From Candidatus Sungiibacteriota bacterium (GTDB lineage Bacteria; Patescibacteriota; Minisyncoccia; Sungbacterales; JACQCQ01): a stretch of 34,338 nt of DNA. Below are positions 1 through 8,525 of this stretch, piece by piece; within the stretch, counting starts at the first letter, position 1, and the number at the start of each line of letters is the position of its first letter. A program made the position numbers and the translations under genes. The notes below the pieces were generated by a model. It was not told the DNA's origin. It saw only the letters and a list, made by a program, of their open reading frames with translations, and searched no databases. The stretch lies in contig JACOZA010000081.1 in NCBI GenBank assembly GCA_016181565.1, forward strand, positions 1 to 34,338. The letters run 5' to 3'.

Positions 1-1
1 C

Positions 2-3000
2 GACCGCATTGCTTTTTGGCTTGATTTCAAAAATGCCTACATCACCTACGAGCGTTCCTACATGGAGACGCTGTGGTGGATTATCGCCGAATGGTGGAAG
101 AAAAATTTGGTCTATCAGGATTTCAAGGTGCGGTCGTGGTGCACGAGGTGCGGCACCGGACTTTCATCGCATGAGGTGGCGCTCGGATATAAATCGGTGG
201 TTGATACGTCGGTCTATATTCGTTTCCGGTTGAATTCACAGGACCCGCGCTGGAAAAACGTGTCGATCCTTTCCTGGACCACCACGCCCTGGACCCTGCC
301 GGGGAATGTGGCGCTCGCGATTGGCCCCGAGATGCAGTACGTGCGTGTTCCCGATCCAGAAAAAAAAGGAAATTTTCTTGTGGTGGGGCAAGAGAATCTG
401 CCGCTCTTGATGAAACAGGGAGTATTGCCGAAAGATACGCGCGCCAGCACCTCTTTTCCGGGAAAAGAATTAATCGGGCTTTCCTATCATTCGCTTTTTG
501 ACGTTCCGACTCTCGCCAGTGCGGCGAGTTATCAGGTGTACGGAGCGGACTTTGTGAAAGGGAATGAGGGTTCGGGGATTGTGCATACGGCGGTCATGTA
601 TGGGGACGACGATTACCGATTGGGAAAGGCAGTTGGACTTCCCGCGATACATACGGTCACCGAGGCGGGAAAATTCATTCCGACGCTCGGCGGGGGGCTG
701 GGCGGGAAATACGTGAAATCAAAGGAAACCGAGTCGCTCCTCCTGGCGCACCTGCAGCGAACGGGAGCGATTATCCGCGAAGAGGCCTACGAACACGAGT
801 ATCCATTCTGCTGGAGATGCGACACGCCCATCCTTTACTACGCGCGTTCATCGTGGTGGGTGAGGGTGAACGCCGTGCGCCGGGACTTGCTGAAAAATAA
901 TGAAACGATTAATTGGGTGCCGAGCCACTTAAAGCGGGGGAGGTTTGGGGAGTGGCTGAAAGAAGAAAAAGACTGGGCCTTTTCTCGCGAACGCTACTGG
1001 GGAACCACCCTGCCGCTGTGGCGCTGCCAGGCGTGCGGCAACACGATCGCGATTGCGAGCGTGGCAGAGCTTGCCAGCCGCGCCTTAACGTCAGGCAACC
1101 GTTATATTCTGATGCGCCACGGCGAAGCCGAATCAAATGCTAAAGACTTCATAAGTTCCTGGCCCGAGAAAATTGTTTCGAACCTGACGGAACGCGGCCA
1201 AGAGCAAGTGCGGGCGGCAGCGGCGGATTTAAATTTAAAGAAAGAAAAAATTGACCTGATTGCAACATCCGATCTTCCGCGGACGGCCCAAACCGCCGAG
1301 ATCCTCTCCAGGGAGCTGGGCGTTTCGGATGTTCTCGCCGACCCGCGCCTGCGCGAAATTGATGCGGGAGAGATGAATGGCAAGCCAGCCAAGCTTTACC
1401 GCAGTTTATTTAAAACTCCGGGAGAAAAGCTGCATATGGGCGCGCCCGGTGGTGAATCACTCCTGAAAGTGCGCGAGCGCGTGGCGGGATTTTTCCTCGC
1501 CCAGGAACGTGAGTATCGCAACAAAACGATTCTGGTGGTCACCCATGCCGATGTGGCGTGGATGTTCGCCTCGGTTATGCGCGGGCTTTCCGACAAGGAG
1601 ATCGCCAGCGAATGGCAGCACGGCCGCGGGAAATTATTTGGGTTTGGTGAGCGCCGTCTGTATGAAGCGAAGAGCTTCCCCTTAAATGAGCGCGGCGAAG
1701 TTGACCTGCATCGGCCGTATGTGGATGAAATAAAGATTCGCTGTTCCTGCGGCGGAGTGAAAACTCGCGTCCCGGAGGTGGCGGATGTCTGGTTTGATTC
1801 GGGCGCCATGCCCTTTGCCCAGCTTCATTATCCCTTTGAAGGGAAAGCCGAAATCGATAAGAAGAAATTTTTCCCGGCCGATTTTATCACCGAAGCCGTT
1901 GACCAGACGCGCGGCTGGTTTTATACGCTCTTGGCAGTCTCAACGCTCTTGGGCAAAGGCGCGCCGTATAAAAATGTGATTTCCTTGGGCCATGTCTTGG
2001 ATCGGAACGGCCAAAAAATGTCAAAGTCCAAAGGCAACGTAGTGAGTCCTTGGGCCATGATCGAGAAATACGGCGTCGATGCCATCCGTTGGTATTTCTA
2101 TACTGTCAATGCGCCGGGAGACCCGAAGAAGTTTGATGAGCGGGATCTGGCTTCAAAACTCCGCGGGTTTATGGGGACCCTTTGGAACTCGTACCTTCTC
2201 CTGGGTACATACTCGGCGGGTTCTATTTCTCTCTCGCTCCGGTCGCGCGCGCTGATTGATCGCTGGGTGCTCTCGCGTCTTTCTGAAGTGATCGGACGCG
2301 TGACGGAGGCGCTCGAAGCGTACGATGTGACCTCGGCCGCGCGCGTCATCGAATCGTTTGTGATTGACGATTTCTCCAATTGGTACTTGCGCCGGTCTCG
2401 CCGCCGTTTTCAGCGCCCCGAAAAGAAACGCGAAAGAACCGAAGCGGCGCAAACAACCGCTTTTGTGCTCTTGACGCTCGCGGAATTGACCGCGCCCTTT
2501 GCGCCCTTTATCGCGGAGTCAATTTATCAGGGATTGAAAAAACATGTTCCGGCGCTGAAGGAAGAAAGTGTGCATCTCCGGCCTTGGCCAAAGCCGCAGC
2601 GCTCTCTCTATCAAGAGAAATTAACAAAAGATATGGAGCTTATACGGCGGATGGCGGCGGATGCCCTGCGTCAGCGCGCCGAGGCGGGAGTCAAAGTTCG
2701 TCAGCCGCTTGCAAAACTGACGATCGTGAAACAGGAGGGACTGAAAAGAGCAGCGGAGCTTCTGCGGCTGGCTCAAGAAGAAGTGAATGTAAAAGCCATC
2801 ACCTTCGCGCCCAAAGGACCGAAAGGAGTTATCACGATGCTTGATACGATTGTGACCGAGGCGCTGCGGCGCGAGGGTATGGCTCGTGAAATTGTGCGCA
2901 ATGTCCAGGAGTTGCGGCGTGATCTGGATCTTATGCCCCGCCAGCGCGTGACCGTCCAATGTCTCGGCTCAGAGAAGGCCCTGTCTATTCTCAAAGAATG

Positions 3001-3127
3001 GGAGAAATATATTCGGCGCGATGTGAACGCGAAGAGGCTCTGCCTCGGAGGACAAAAAAAGAAATTCCGCATCGAGCGTTCGGTGGAATTCGGACGCGAA
3101 AAACTGTGGATCGGTATTAATCTCTAG
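2..3127 (+). CDS. ileS: isoleucyl-tRNA synthetase (5' truncated by window edge) with inserted histidine-phosphatase domain
   Basis: This enzyme charges tRNA-Ile in the cytoplasm. The frame is open from base 2, so the N-terminus and HIGH region lie outside the window. Visible class I features are a Cys pair in CTRCGTGLSSHEV, the CWRCDTP motif, SRERYWGT, WFDSG (from about 1790), KMSKS at 2015-2029 and a C-terminal anticodon-binding region. The layout is that of archaeal/eukaryal-type IleRS. About 180 residues (roughly 1097-1640) are a histidine phosphatase (phosphoglycerate mutase-like) domain set between the two Cys pairs CQAC and CSCGG. It has LMRHGEAESN (catalytic His at 1118-1120), the SDLPRTAQT arginine motif, and VVTHAD (second His at 1544-1546). 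The frame is unbroken throughout, so this is one fused protein. recO follows after 17 bases. Confidence 0.97.
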   Translation, partial: DRIAFWLDFKNAYITYERSYMETLWWIIAEWWKKNLVYQDFKVRSWCTRCGTGLSSHEVALGYKSVVDTSVYIRFRLNSQDPRWKNVSILSWTTTPWTLPGNVALAIGPEMQYVRVPDPEKKGNFLVVGQENLPLLMKQGVLPKDTRASTSFPGKELIGLSYHSLFDVPTLASAASYQVYGADFVKGNEGSGIVHTAVMYGDDDYRLGKAVGLPAIHTVTEAGKFIPTLGGGLGGKYVKSKETESLLLAHLQRTGAIIREEAYEHEYPFCWRCDTPILYYARSSWWVRVNAVRRDLLKNNETINWVPSHLKRGRFGEWLKEEKDWAFSRERYWGTTLPLWRCQACGNTIAIASVAELASRALTSGNRYILMRHGEAESNAKDFISSWPEKIVSNLTERGQEQVRAAAADLNLKKEKIDLIATSDLPRTAQTAEILSRELGVSDVLADPRLREIDAGEMNGKPAKLYRSLFKTPGEKLHMGAPGGESLLKVRERVAGFFLAQEREYRNKTILVVTHADVAWMFASVMRGLSDKEIASEWQHGRGKLFGFGERRLYEAKSFPLNERGEVDLHRPYVDEIKIRCSCGGVKTRVPEVADVWFDSGAMPFAQLHYPFEGKAEIDKKKFFPADFITEAVDQTRGWFYTLLAVSTLLGKGAPYKNVISLGHVLDRNGQKMSKSKGNVVSPWAMIEKYGVDAIRWYFYTVNAPGDPKKFDERDLASKLRGFMGTLWNSYLLLGTYSAGSISLSLRSRALIDRWVLSRLSEVIGRVTEALEAYDVTSAARVIESFVIDDFSNWYLRRSRRRFQRPEKKRERTEAAQTTAFVLLTLAELTAPFAPFIAESIYQGLKKHVPALKEESVHLRPWPKPQRSLYQEKLTKDMELIRRMAADALRQRAEAGVKVRQPLAKLTIVKQEGLKRAAELLRLAQEEVNVKAITFAPKGPKGVITMLDTIVTEALRREGMAREIVRNVQELRRDLDLMPRQRVTVQCLGSEKALSILKEWEKYIRRDVNAKRLCLGGQKKKFRIERSVEFGREKLWIGINL

Positions 3128-3144
3128 ATAAAAAGGCGGCTTAT

Positions 3145-3786
3145 ATGCACCAGTCTCGGGCGTTTGTGCTGGAACGAAGGGAGCGGCGCGAAGCCGACCA
3201 GTTGGTGACGCTTTACACCGAAGAGTTCGGCATTCTAAGAACAATTGCTTCTGGCGTCCGGAAAGCCGGGGCCAAGCTTCGCGGGCACCTCGAACCGCCG
3301 GCAAAAACCGAAGTCACCCTGGTGACCGGGAAACAGAACTACCGCTTGACCGGGGCGATACTGATTGACTCCTTCGCTCGGATTCGCAAGTTCCTCGAAC
3401 GGCGCCGTGCCGCTGAAGCTGCCGCCGCGGTCCTCTTAAGGATTTTCTTTCAAGAAAGAGATCCTCGGATTTGGGGAGCGCTGGAAGAATTTTTTGGAGC
3501 ACTGGATCGAGAATCGCCGCTTCCTGCTAGATTATGCCAGCAAGCGCTTTTTTGGTTTCTGATAAGAGCACTGGCAATTCTCGGTTATCACGCGTCACTT
3601 GATGGGATGTTTAGCAGAATGCCAAGACTCCGGGCGCTCTTTTTAAAGTACGAATCGGAAGATATCAGCCGGGCTCTGGATATTTCACTGCCGCCATCCG
3701 CCTTGCGAGTAATCGGGAGAGCCCTGCAAAAATCTTTTGAAGCCCATACGGGACAACACTTCGCCTTCCTGACCAAAGTTGATTAA
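3145..3786 (+). CDS. recO: DNA repair protein RecO
   Basis: RecO loads RecA onto gaps in the RecF pathway and anneals single strands. The 213-residue protein has the family layout: an N-terminal OB-fold (residues 1-80, with ALVL-type start, LVTLYTEEFG and the IASGVRK motif typical of RecO) followed by a helical C-terminal domain. It lacks an obvious Cys4 zinc finger, which many small RecO proteins also lack, and it is somewhat shorter than E. coli RecO (about 240). The ATG is preceded by AAGGCGG at suitable spacing. It lies 17 bases after ileS and is probably co-transcribed with it. RecO is the only family I recognise, and the call is fairly secure. Confidence 0.85.
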   Translation: MHQSRAFVLERRERREADQLVTLYTEEFGILRTIASGVRKAGAKLRGHLEPPAKTEVTLVTGKQNYRLTGAILIDSFARIRKFLERRRAAEAAAAVLLRIFFQERDPRIWGALEEFFGALDRESPLPARLCQQALFWFLIRALAILGYHASLDGMFSRMPRLRALFLKYESEDISRALDISLPPSALRVIGRALQKSFEAHTGQHFAFLTKVD

Positions 3787-3848
3787 TGAGAAAAAGCTAA
3801 CGGCTGTCTTCATCAGCCTGTCGGTTCTGCTCTCTGGGGCGGGCAGGG

Positions 3849-3854
3849 TATACT
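3849..3854 (+). promoter_or_regulatory. -10 box TATACT placed for a leaderless start
   Basis: TATACT sits exactly six bases before the ATG at 3861, so the transcript should begin at or next to the start codon. No good -35 box is visible at 17 bases (TCTGCT). The same spacing between -10 and first ATG is seen before leuS and pth leaders. Confidence 0.45.
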
Positions 3855-3860
3855 ACAACT

Positions 3861-5750
3861 ATGAGCGATTTGGAGGATGTTAAGCGCAAGCTCTATACGC
3901 CCGGAGGCATTCCCGAACCGAAGCCGACGTTCTTGGGCAAGCCCGCGAGTCGAGCGGATGAAGTGCGGCGCGTCTGGGCGGATATAGCCCAAACGAAAGA
4001 AGAACCCCCGCGTATGAAAAAGGCAAGACGTTTTCGTTTTGGTTTGCTGGCGCTCGCACTTTTCATTTTAGGCATGGCGGCAGTCGCCGGTGTTTTTCTT
4101 ATCGGATTTCAACGCGATAACCTTTCTCTTCAAGTCCTGGCGAAAGATCGCGTTGAATCGGGAGAGCGAGTGGTGTATCAAATTTTTTACAAAAATACAG
4201 GCAGCGAAACCTTGAAAGACCTTGAACTCGCTTTCACCTACCCCGCGGGCAGCGTGCCTCTGCGCGAAGAGAAGCGTCAATCCGGGATTTACCGGACGCG
4301 CCTTTCGCTCTCGGATCTTGCTCCCGGAGTTGAGGCCAAGGTTGAACTCGAAGCGCGACTTTTTGGCAGAGAGAACGAGGTAGAGAAGGCTGAAGCGGCA
4401 TTTTTGTATCGTTTGGAATCAAGCTCCTCCCGTTTCAGCATAAAGGCATTCGCTGAAACTACGATTGTTCGCGTCCCGCTGGTGGTCGTGGTATCGGTAC
4501 CCGATGAGGTCATCTCGCGCCAGCAGATTGCGGTTGCGATTGATTACTCCTCGAACGCGCAGGCGCCTTTTGCGGATATGTTTTTCGGAATCCAGTACCC
4601 GGCCGGATTTGAGTTTACCGGCGCCGATCCGGCACCGGCGGCGGGAAATAACATTTGGTCGCTGGGCACGATTGGCCCCGGAGATTCGGGCAGGATTACG
4701 ATCCGCGGCATTGTCAGCGGTCCGCCCGGAGAATCTAAAATATTTTCCTCTCAACTTGGGCTATACAATCAAGAAACTCGGGAGTGGACGCCGTATCAGA
4801 CTGGCTCGAAAAGCGCCAAAATTTCAGTCCCGCTGCTCTCGATTGAGCAGCGCATCAACGAGGCCCGCGATCTTACCGTAAAACCCGGCGACGAGCTTAG
4901 GTTCCGTCTTCATTATAAGAATATCCTGGATACAGCGCTTAAGAATGTTTCGGTGGAGGTGCGGCTGCAGAGCCAAGCACTCGATCTCAAATCTTTGCGA
5001 ATTAGCGAAGGAGTGTTTGACGGCGAACGGAACGTGATTGTGTGGAATGCGGCGTCATTTTCAAAATTTGCTGCGCTTCCGGCCGGGAGCGAAGGTGATC
5101 TCAATTTTTCCGTACGCTTGAAGCCGGCGTCAAGCTTCGATGCTCTGAATACGAAGAATCTGACGATTGAATCCACGGCCAGGATAGCGTCAAGTGATAA
5201 GCCGGTAGGGTTGGCGGGAGCGGAGCTTGCCGCGGAAGACACGATCAGTGCCAAAATCTCTACGCGGCTCGTTCTTTCCTCGCGCCTGCTGTACCAAAGT
5301 CAATATCTTCCGAGCGGCGGCCCCCTGCCGCCGAAAGTCGGCGCAAAGACAAAATACGTCGTGGTTTGGCAGTTGACCAACACTCTCAACGATGTGGCGA
5401 ATGTGGAGATTCGCGCCGCGCTCCTGCCGGGAGTTTCATGGGAGAAACTGTACTCGCCATCGAGCCAGAGTGTTCTTTTCGATGAGAGTTCCGGAACAGT
5501 AACTTGGAGAGTTGGAAATATTATGGCCGGTGCGGGGATTTCACGCGCCTCGCCCATGCTGGCGTTCCAGATCGGTTTCACGCCGGGGATTAATCTGGTG
5601 GGGCAGTCGCCCGCGCTGGTTCGAAATATCGAGGTGAGCGCCATCGATACATTTACTAATGAGCCCCTGCTTATTCGGGGCGAGGAATTAACCACTGAAC
5701 TCCGAAGTGATCCGCTGACTTCCGAAAAAGACTGGAAAATAGTCGAATAA
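3861..5750 (+). CDS. membrane-anchored surface protein with DUF11/Ig-like repeats
   Basis: I do not recognise a named family. The 629-residue protein has a charged N-terminal segment (1-55), one hydrophobic anchor (about 57-82, FGLLALALFILG...), and a long outside region made of several beta-rich repeats. These begin with phrases such as YQIFYKNTGSETLKDL, FRLHYKNILDTALKNV and VVWQLTNTLNDVANV. The pattern of conserved YxN(T) plus hydrophobic strands resembles DUF11/CARDB-type adhesin modules. Type II orientation with the C-terminus outside is inferred. It has a likely promoter of its own (TATACT at 3849) and a likely leaderless start, and is followed after 7 bases by glyS, so the two may be co-transcribed. 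A structural or adhesive role at the cell surface is a guess. Confidence 0.75.
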   Translation: MSDLEDVKRKLYTPGGIPEPKPTFLGKPASRADEVRRVWADIAQTKEEPPRMKKARRFRFGLLALALFILGMAAVAGVFLIGFQRDNLSLQVLAKDRVESGERVVYQIFYKNTGSETLKDLELAFTYPAGSVPLREEKRQSGIYRTRLSLSDLAPGVEAKVELEARLFGRENEVEKAEAAFLYRLESSSSRFSIKAFAETTIVRVPLVVVVSVPDEVISRQQIAVAIDYSSNAQAPFADMFFGIQYPAGFEFTGADPAPAAGNNIWSLGTIGPGDSGRITIRGIVSGPPGESKIFSSQLGLYNQETREWTPYQTGSKSAKISVPLLSIEQRINEARDLTVKPGDELRFRLHYKNILDTALKNVSVEVRLQSQALDLKSLRISEGVFDGERNVIVWNAASFSKFAALPAGSEGDLNFSVRLKPASSFDALNTKNLTIESTARIASSDKPVGLAGAELAAEDTISAKISTRLVLSSRLLYQSQYLPSGGPLPPKVGAKTKYVVVWQLTNTLNDVANVEIRAALLPGVSWEKLYSPSSQSVLFDESSGTVTWRVGNIMAGAGISRASPMLAFQIGFTPGINLVGQSPALVRNIEVSAIDTFTNEPLLIRGEELTTELRSDPLTSEKDWKIVE

Positions 5751-5757
5751 TACCCAT

Positions 5758-7110
5758 ATGTCAACTCACGCGTCGAAGATTTCCATGGAAAAAATTGTTT
5801 CTCTTGCCAAACGGCGGGGATTTATTTTCCCCGGCTCTGAAATTTACGGGGGGCTCTCGGGAACTTGGGATTACGGCCCCCTGGGAGTTGAACTTAAGAA
5901 TAATATCAAGCGCGAATTTTGGCGGACTCTAGTTTATCAAAGGGATGATACAGTCGGCCTCGATGCCGCGGTCTTGATGAACCCCAGAGTCTGGGAAGCG
6001 TCCGGACATACTGAAGCGTTTGCGGATCCATTGATTGAATGCAAAGTTTGCCATGAGAGAATTCGGGCCGACAACCAAGAGGATAAAGAGAGTCATGAAA
6101 AAACGCACAGGACTAGGAAAGAAACGCCGGCTTGGACGGAGCCGCGCCAGTTCAACCTGCTGATGGCAGCGGAGCTAGGATCGGTGGAGGGGAAGAAATC
6201 TTCGGTGTATCTTCGCGGTGAAATTACGCAAGGGGTGCACGTGAATTTCAAAAATGTTCTCGATGCGGCATGGATGAAAATACCCTTCGGCATTGTCCAA
6301 ATCGGGAAAGCCTTCCGCAATGAAATTACTCCGGGGAATTTCACGTTCCGTTCGCGAGAGTTTGAACAAATGGAGCTGCAGTATTATGTGCGGCCGCACG
6401 AGGCAGAATCAATGAGGTGGTTTCTTTACTGGAAAGAGGAGCGGATGGCATGGTACAAGAGGCTCGGCATTCGGGGAGCCAATCTACGGTTTCGTGAGCA
6501 CGCTCCAGACGAGCGGGCGCATTACGCGCGCGCGGCTTGGGATATCGAGTACAATTCGCCCTTTGGGGGATGGAAAGAATGTGAGGGGATACACCACCGC
6601 GGCGAGTGGGATTTGTCGCGCCACAAAGAATTCAGTGGAGTAGACCTTTCTTATTTTGACGAAGAGGCTAAAGAGCGTTTTATCCCTTGGGTGATTGAAA
6701 CGTCCGGCGGCGTTGATCGGGCCCTCCTCTTTTTCCTGATAGATGCCTACCGCGAAGAACCCGACAAAGACGGAGTTCGTACGCTGCTTAAAATTCATCC
6801 CCAGCTGGCGCCCTATAAAGTGGCTGTTTTCCCGCTACTCGCCAATAAACCCGACTTAGTTGACCGAGCGCGAAAAATCTATACGATATTGAAGTCATCG
6901 TTGGTCGCCGCTTGGGACGATATCGGCAATATCGGCAAGCGCTACCGCCGGCAGGATGAAATCGGCACGCCCTTTTGTATCACCGTGGATTTTGAGACGC
7001 TGGAAGACGGAACGGTAACCGTCCGCGATCGCGATACCATGCGGCAGGAGCGGGTGAATGAAAAAGAGTTAATAGAGCATCTGTCGGATAAAATCAAAAC
7101 TGGTTCTTAG
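5758..7110 (+). CDS. glyS: glycyl-tRNA synthetase, class II, single-chain type
   Basis: This enzyme attaches glycine to tRNA-Gly. The 450 residues match the alpha2-type GlyRS also found in Gram-positives and archaea, not the alpha2beta2 enzyme. Near the start is the family phrase LAKRRGFIFPGSEIYGG, then GTWDYGPLGVELKNN. Motif 2 is FRNEITPGNFTFRSREFEQ, motif 3 is IETSGGVDRALLFF, and the C-terminal anticodon-binding domain begins around residue 350 (APYKVAVFPLL). A short CKVCHER zinc-type segment is present in the insertion near residue 90. A start at ATG 5785 (SMEKIV) is also possible because the first nine residues are not conserved. It follows the surface protein gene by 7 bases. Confidence 0.95.
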   Translation: MSTHASKISMEKIVSLAKRRGFIFPGSEIYGGLSGTWDYGPLGVELKNNIKREFWRTLVYQRDDTVGLDAAVLMNPRVWEASGHTEAFADPLIECKVCHERIRADNQEDKESHEKTHRTRKETPAWTEPRQFNLLMAAELGSVEGKKSSVYLRGEITQGVHVNFKNVLDAAWMKIPFGIVQIGKAFRNEITPGNFTFRSREFEQMELQYYVRPHEAESMRWFLYWKEERMAWYKRLGIRGANLRFREHAPDERAHYARAAWDIEYNSPFGGWKECEGIHHRGEWDLSRHKEFSGVDLSYFDEEAKERFIPWVIETSGGVDRALLFFLIDAYREEPDKDGVRTLLKIHPQLAPYKVAVFPLLANKPDLVDRARKIYTILKSSLVAAWDDIGNIGKRYRRQDEIGTPFCITVDFETLEDGTVTVRDRDTMRQERVNEKELIEHLSDKIKTGS

Positions 7111-7114
7111 TGAA

Positions 7115-7205
7115 TAGTTGATAGTTCCGGTTATCAGTTGGTAGTTGAGGTTTCGGTTTAAACTGGTAACCAAAACTCGCAGCCCAAGACTAGAACTATC
7201 AACTA
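7115..7205. repeat. nested inverted repeat between glyS and the M16 peptidase gene
   Basis: TAGTTGATAGTTC (7115-7127) pairs perfectly with GAACTATCAACTA (7193-7205). Inside it GGTTATCAGTT (7129-7139) pairs with AACTGGTAACC (7161-7171) with one G-T pair. The spacer holds further TAGTTG-type units. This belongs to the same style of short low-complexity repeat seen inside leuS, tatD and glyA. It lacks a T-run and is not an evident terminator. Confidence 0.7.
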
Positions 7206-7225
7206 ACCAACTAAAAATTGCGATT

Positions 7226-8491
7226 ATGTTTCAAAAAATAATCTTGCCCAACAAACTGCGCCTTATCACCGCCCCCATGAAAGGCACCAATACCGTGACG
7301 ATTCTTGTCATGTGCGCCACGGGCTCCGATCACGAAACCCCAGCGGAAGGCGGCATCTCGCATTTCTTGGAGCATCTGTTTTTTAAAGGCACGGAGCGTC
7401 GCCGCACACCGCAGGTGATTAAACACGAATTGGATTCGATGGGGAGCATCTCCAATGCTTTTACCAGCCACGAATACACGGGATATTTCATTAAGGCGGG
7501 GTACCTTCATTTTGACCGGGCGCTCGATCTGCTGGCTGATATTTACACCAATTCACTCCTGGATCCCAAAGAGATCAATCGCGAGCGGCAGGTAATAGTT
7601 GAAGAGATGCACAAATATCTGGACACGCCCGAGCGCTACATCTGGGATATTTACGAGCGGCTTCTTTACGGCGATCAGCCGGCCGGCCGCGATGTTATCG
7701 GTACGGAAGCGAACATTCGGGGGTTCACTCCCGCACATTTTCGCAAATATTTCAATTCTCAATACACGTCACAAAATACCGTTGTGATTGTAGCCGGGAA
7801 TTTCGATACCTCTCGTACGGTTGGGAAAATCAAGCGTCTCTTCGGTTCGGTTCGTTCATCAAAGCCGCGCGCCAAGGGCTTGTTTAAAGAAAAGCAGGCC
7901 AGGCCCGCGCTGAAACTGCATTTTAAAGAGACTGATCAGTCGCACCTTGTAGCCGGCTTTCGCGGATTTGACGCGCACCACCAGCATCGCTACGCGGCCG
8001 AGATGTTAGGAGTGGTGCTCGGCGGGAGCTGGAGTGCTCGTATGTGGGATGTGGTGCGCGACCGCTTGGGGCTGGCGTACGCCGTGCACACCAGTCACGA
8101 AAATTACTCTAATCGCGGCATGCTGGTTACGTATGCAGGCGTGGCGCATGCTAATGTCGAGAAGGCGCTTCGCGCCATTATGGGGGAGTATCGAAAAGTC
8201 ACCGAGGCTCCAGTGTCACGAAAGGAGCTTGAGCGTGCCAAGGAGCACGTCAAGGGCACCTCCCTGATTGCTCTTGAATCCTCCAATGCGGTGGCGAATT
8301 TCGTCGGTATCGAGGAAGTCGTTACCGGCAAACCCCTGACGATTGATGAAGTTTTTGCTAAGATTGAGGGTGTCACGCCCGCCGATATTCAGGCGGTCGC
8401 AAGAAAACTTTTCCGGCCGGAATTTCTTAACCTTGCGATTATAGGGCCTTTTAAGGAAGAAACTGGATTTTCCAAGCTTCTTAAGCTCTAA
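7226..8491 (+). CDS. M16 family zinc metallopeptidase (processing-peptidase-like)
   Basis: The protein is a single-repeat M16 (pitrilysin/PqqL-type) peptidase of 421 residues. The inverted zinc motif HxxEH is present as ISHFLEHLFFKGT, with the downstream glutamate expected in the VIVEEMHKY region. The second half holds the family's R-Y-type substrate-binding segment (DRLGLAYAVHTSHENYSNRG). I place the start at ATG 7226 (MFQKIILPNKLRLI). The frame is open further upstream, but that part lies in the inverted repeat and looks non-coding. Soluble M16 proteins of this size usually act as dimers on peptides or signal sequences; the substrate here is unknown. The gene is followed after 34 bases by the AI-2E family permease gene. 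Confidence 0.92.
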   Translation: MFQKIILPNKLRLITAPMKGTNTVTILVMCATGSDHETPAEGGISHFLEHLFFKGTERRRTPQVIKHELDSMGSISNAFTSHEYTGYFIKAGYLHFDRALDLLADIYTNSLLDPKEINRERQVIVEEMHKYLDTPERYIWDIYERLLYGDQPAGRDVIGTEANIRGFTPAHFRKYFNSQYTSQNTVVIVAGNFDTSRTVGKIKRLFGSVRSSKPRAKGLFKEKQARPALKLHFKETDQSHLVAGFRGFDAHHQHRYAAEMLGVVLGGSWSARMWDVVRDRLGLAYAVHTSHENYSNRGMLVTYAGVAHANVEKALRAIMGEYRKVTEAPVSRKELERAKEHVKGTSLIALESSNAVANFVGIEEVVTGKPLTIDEVFAKIEGVTPADIQAVARKLFRPEFLNLAIIGPFKEETGFSKLLKL

Positions 8492-8525
8492 TAGACTCTA
8501 ATGGAAACCAAGAGAAAAAAGACAT

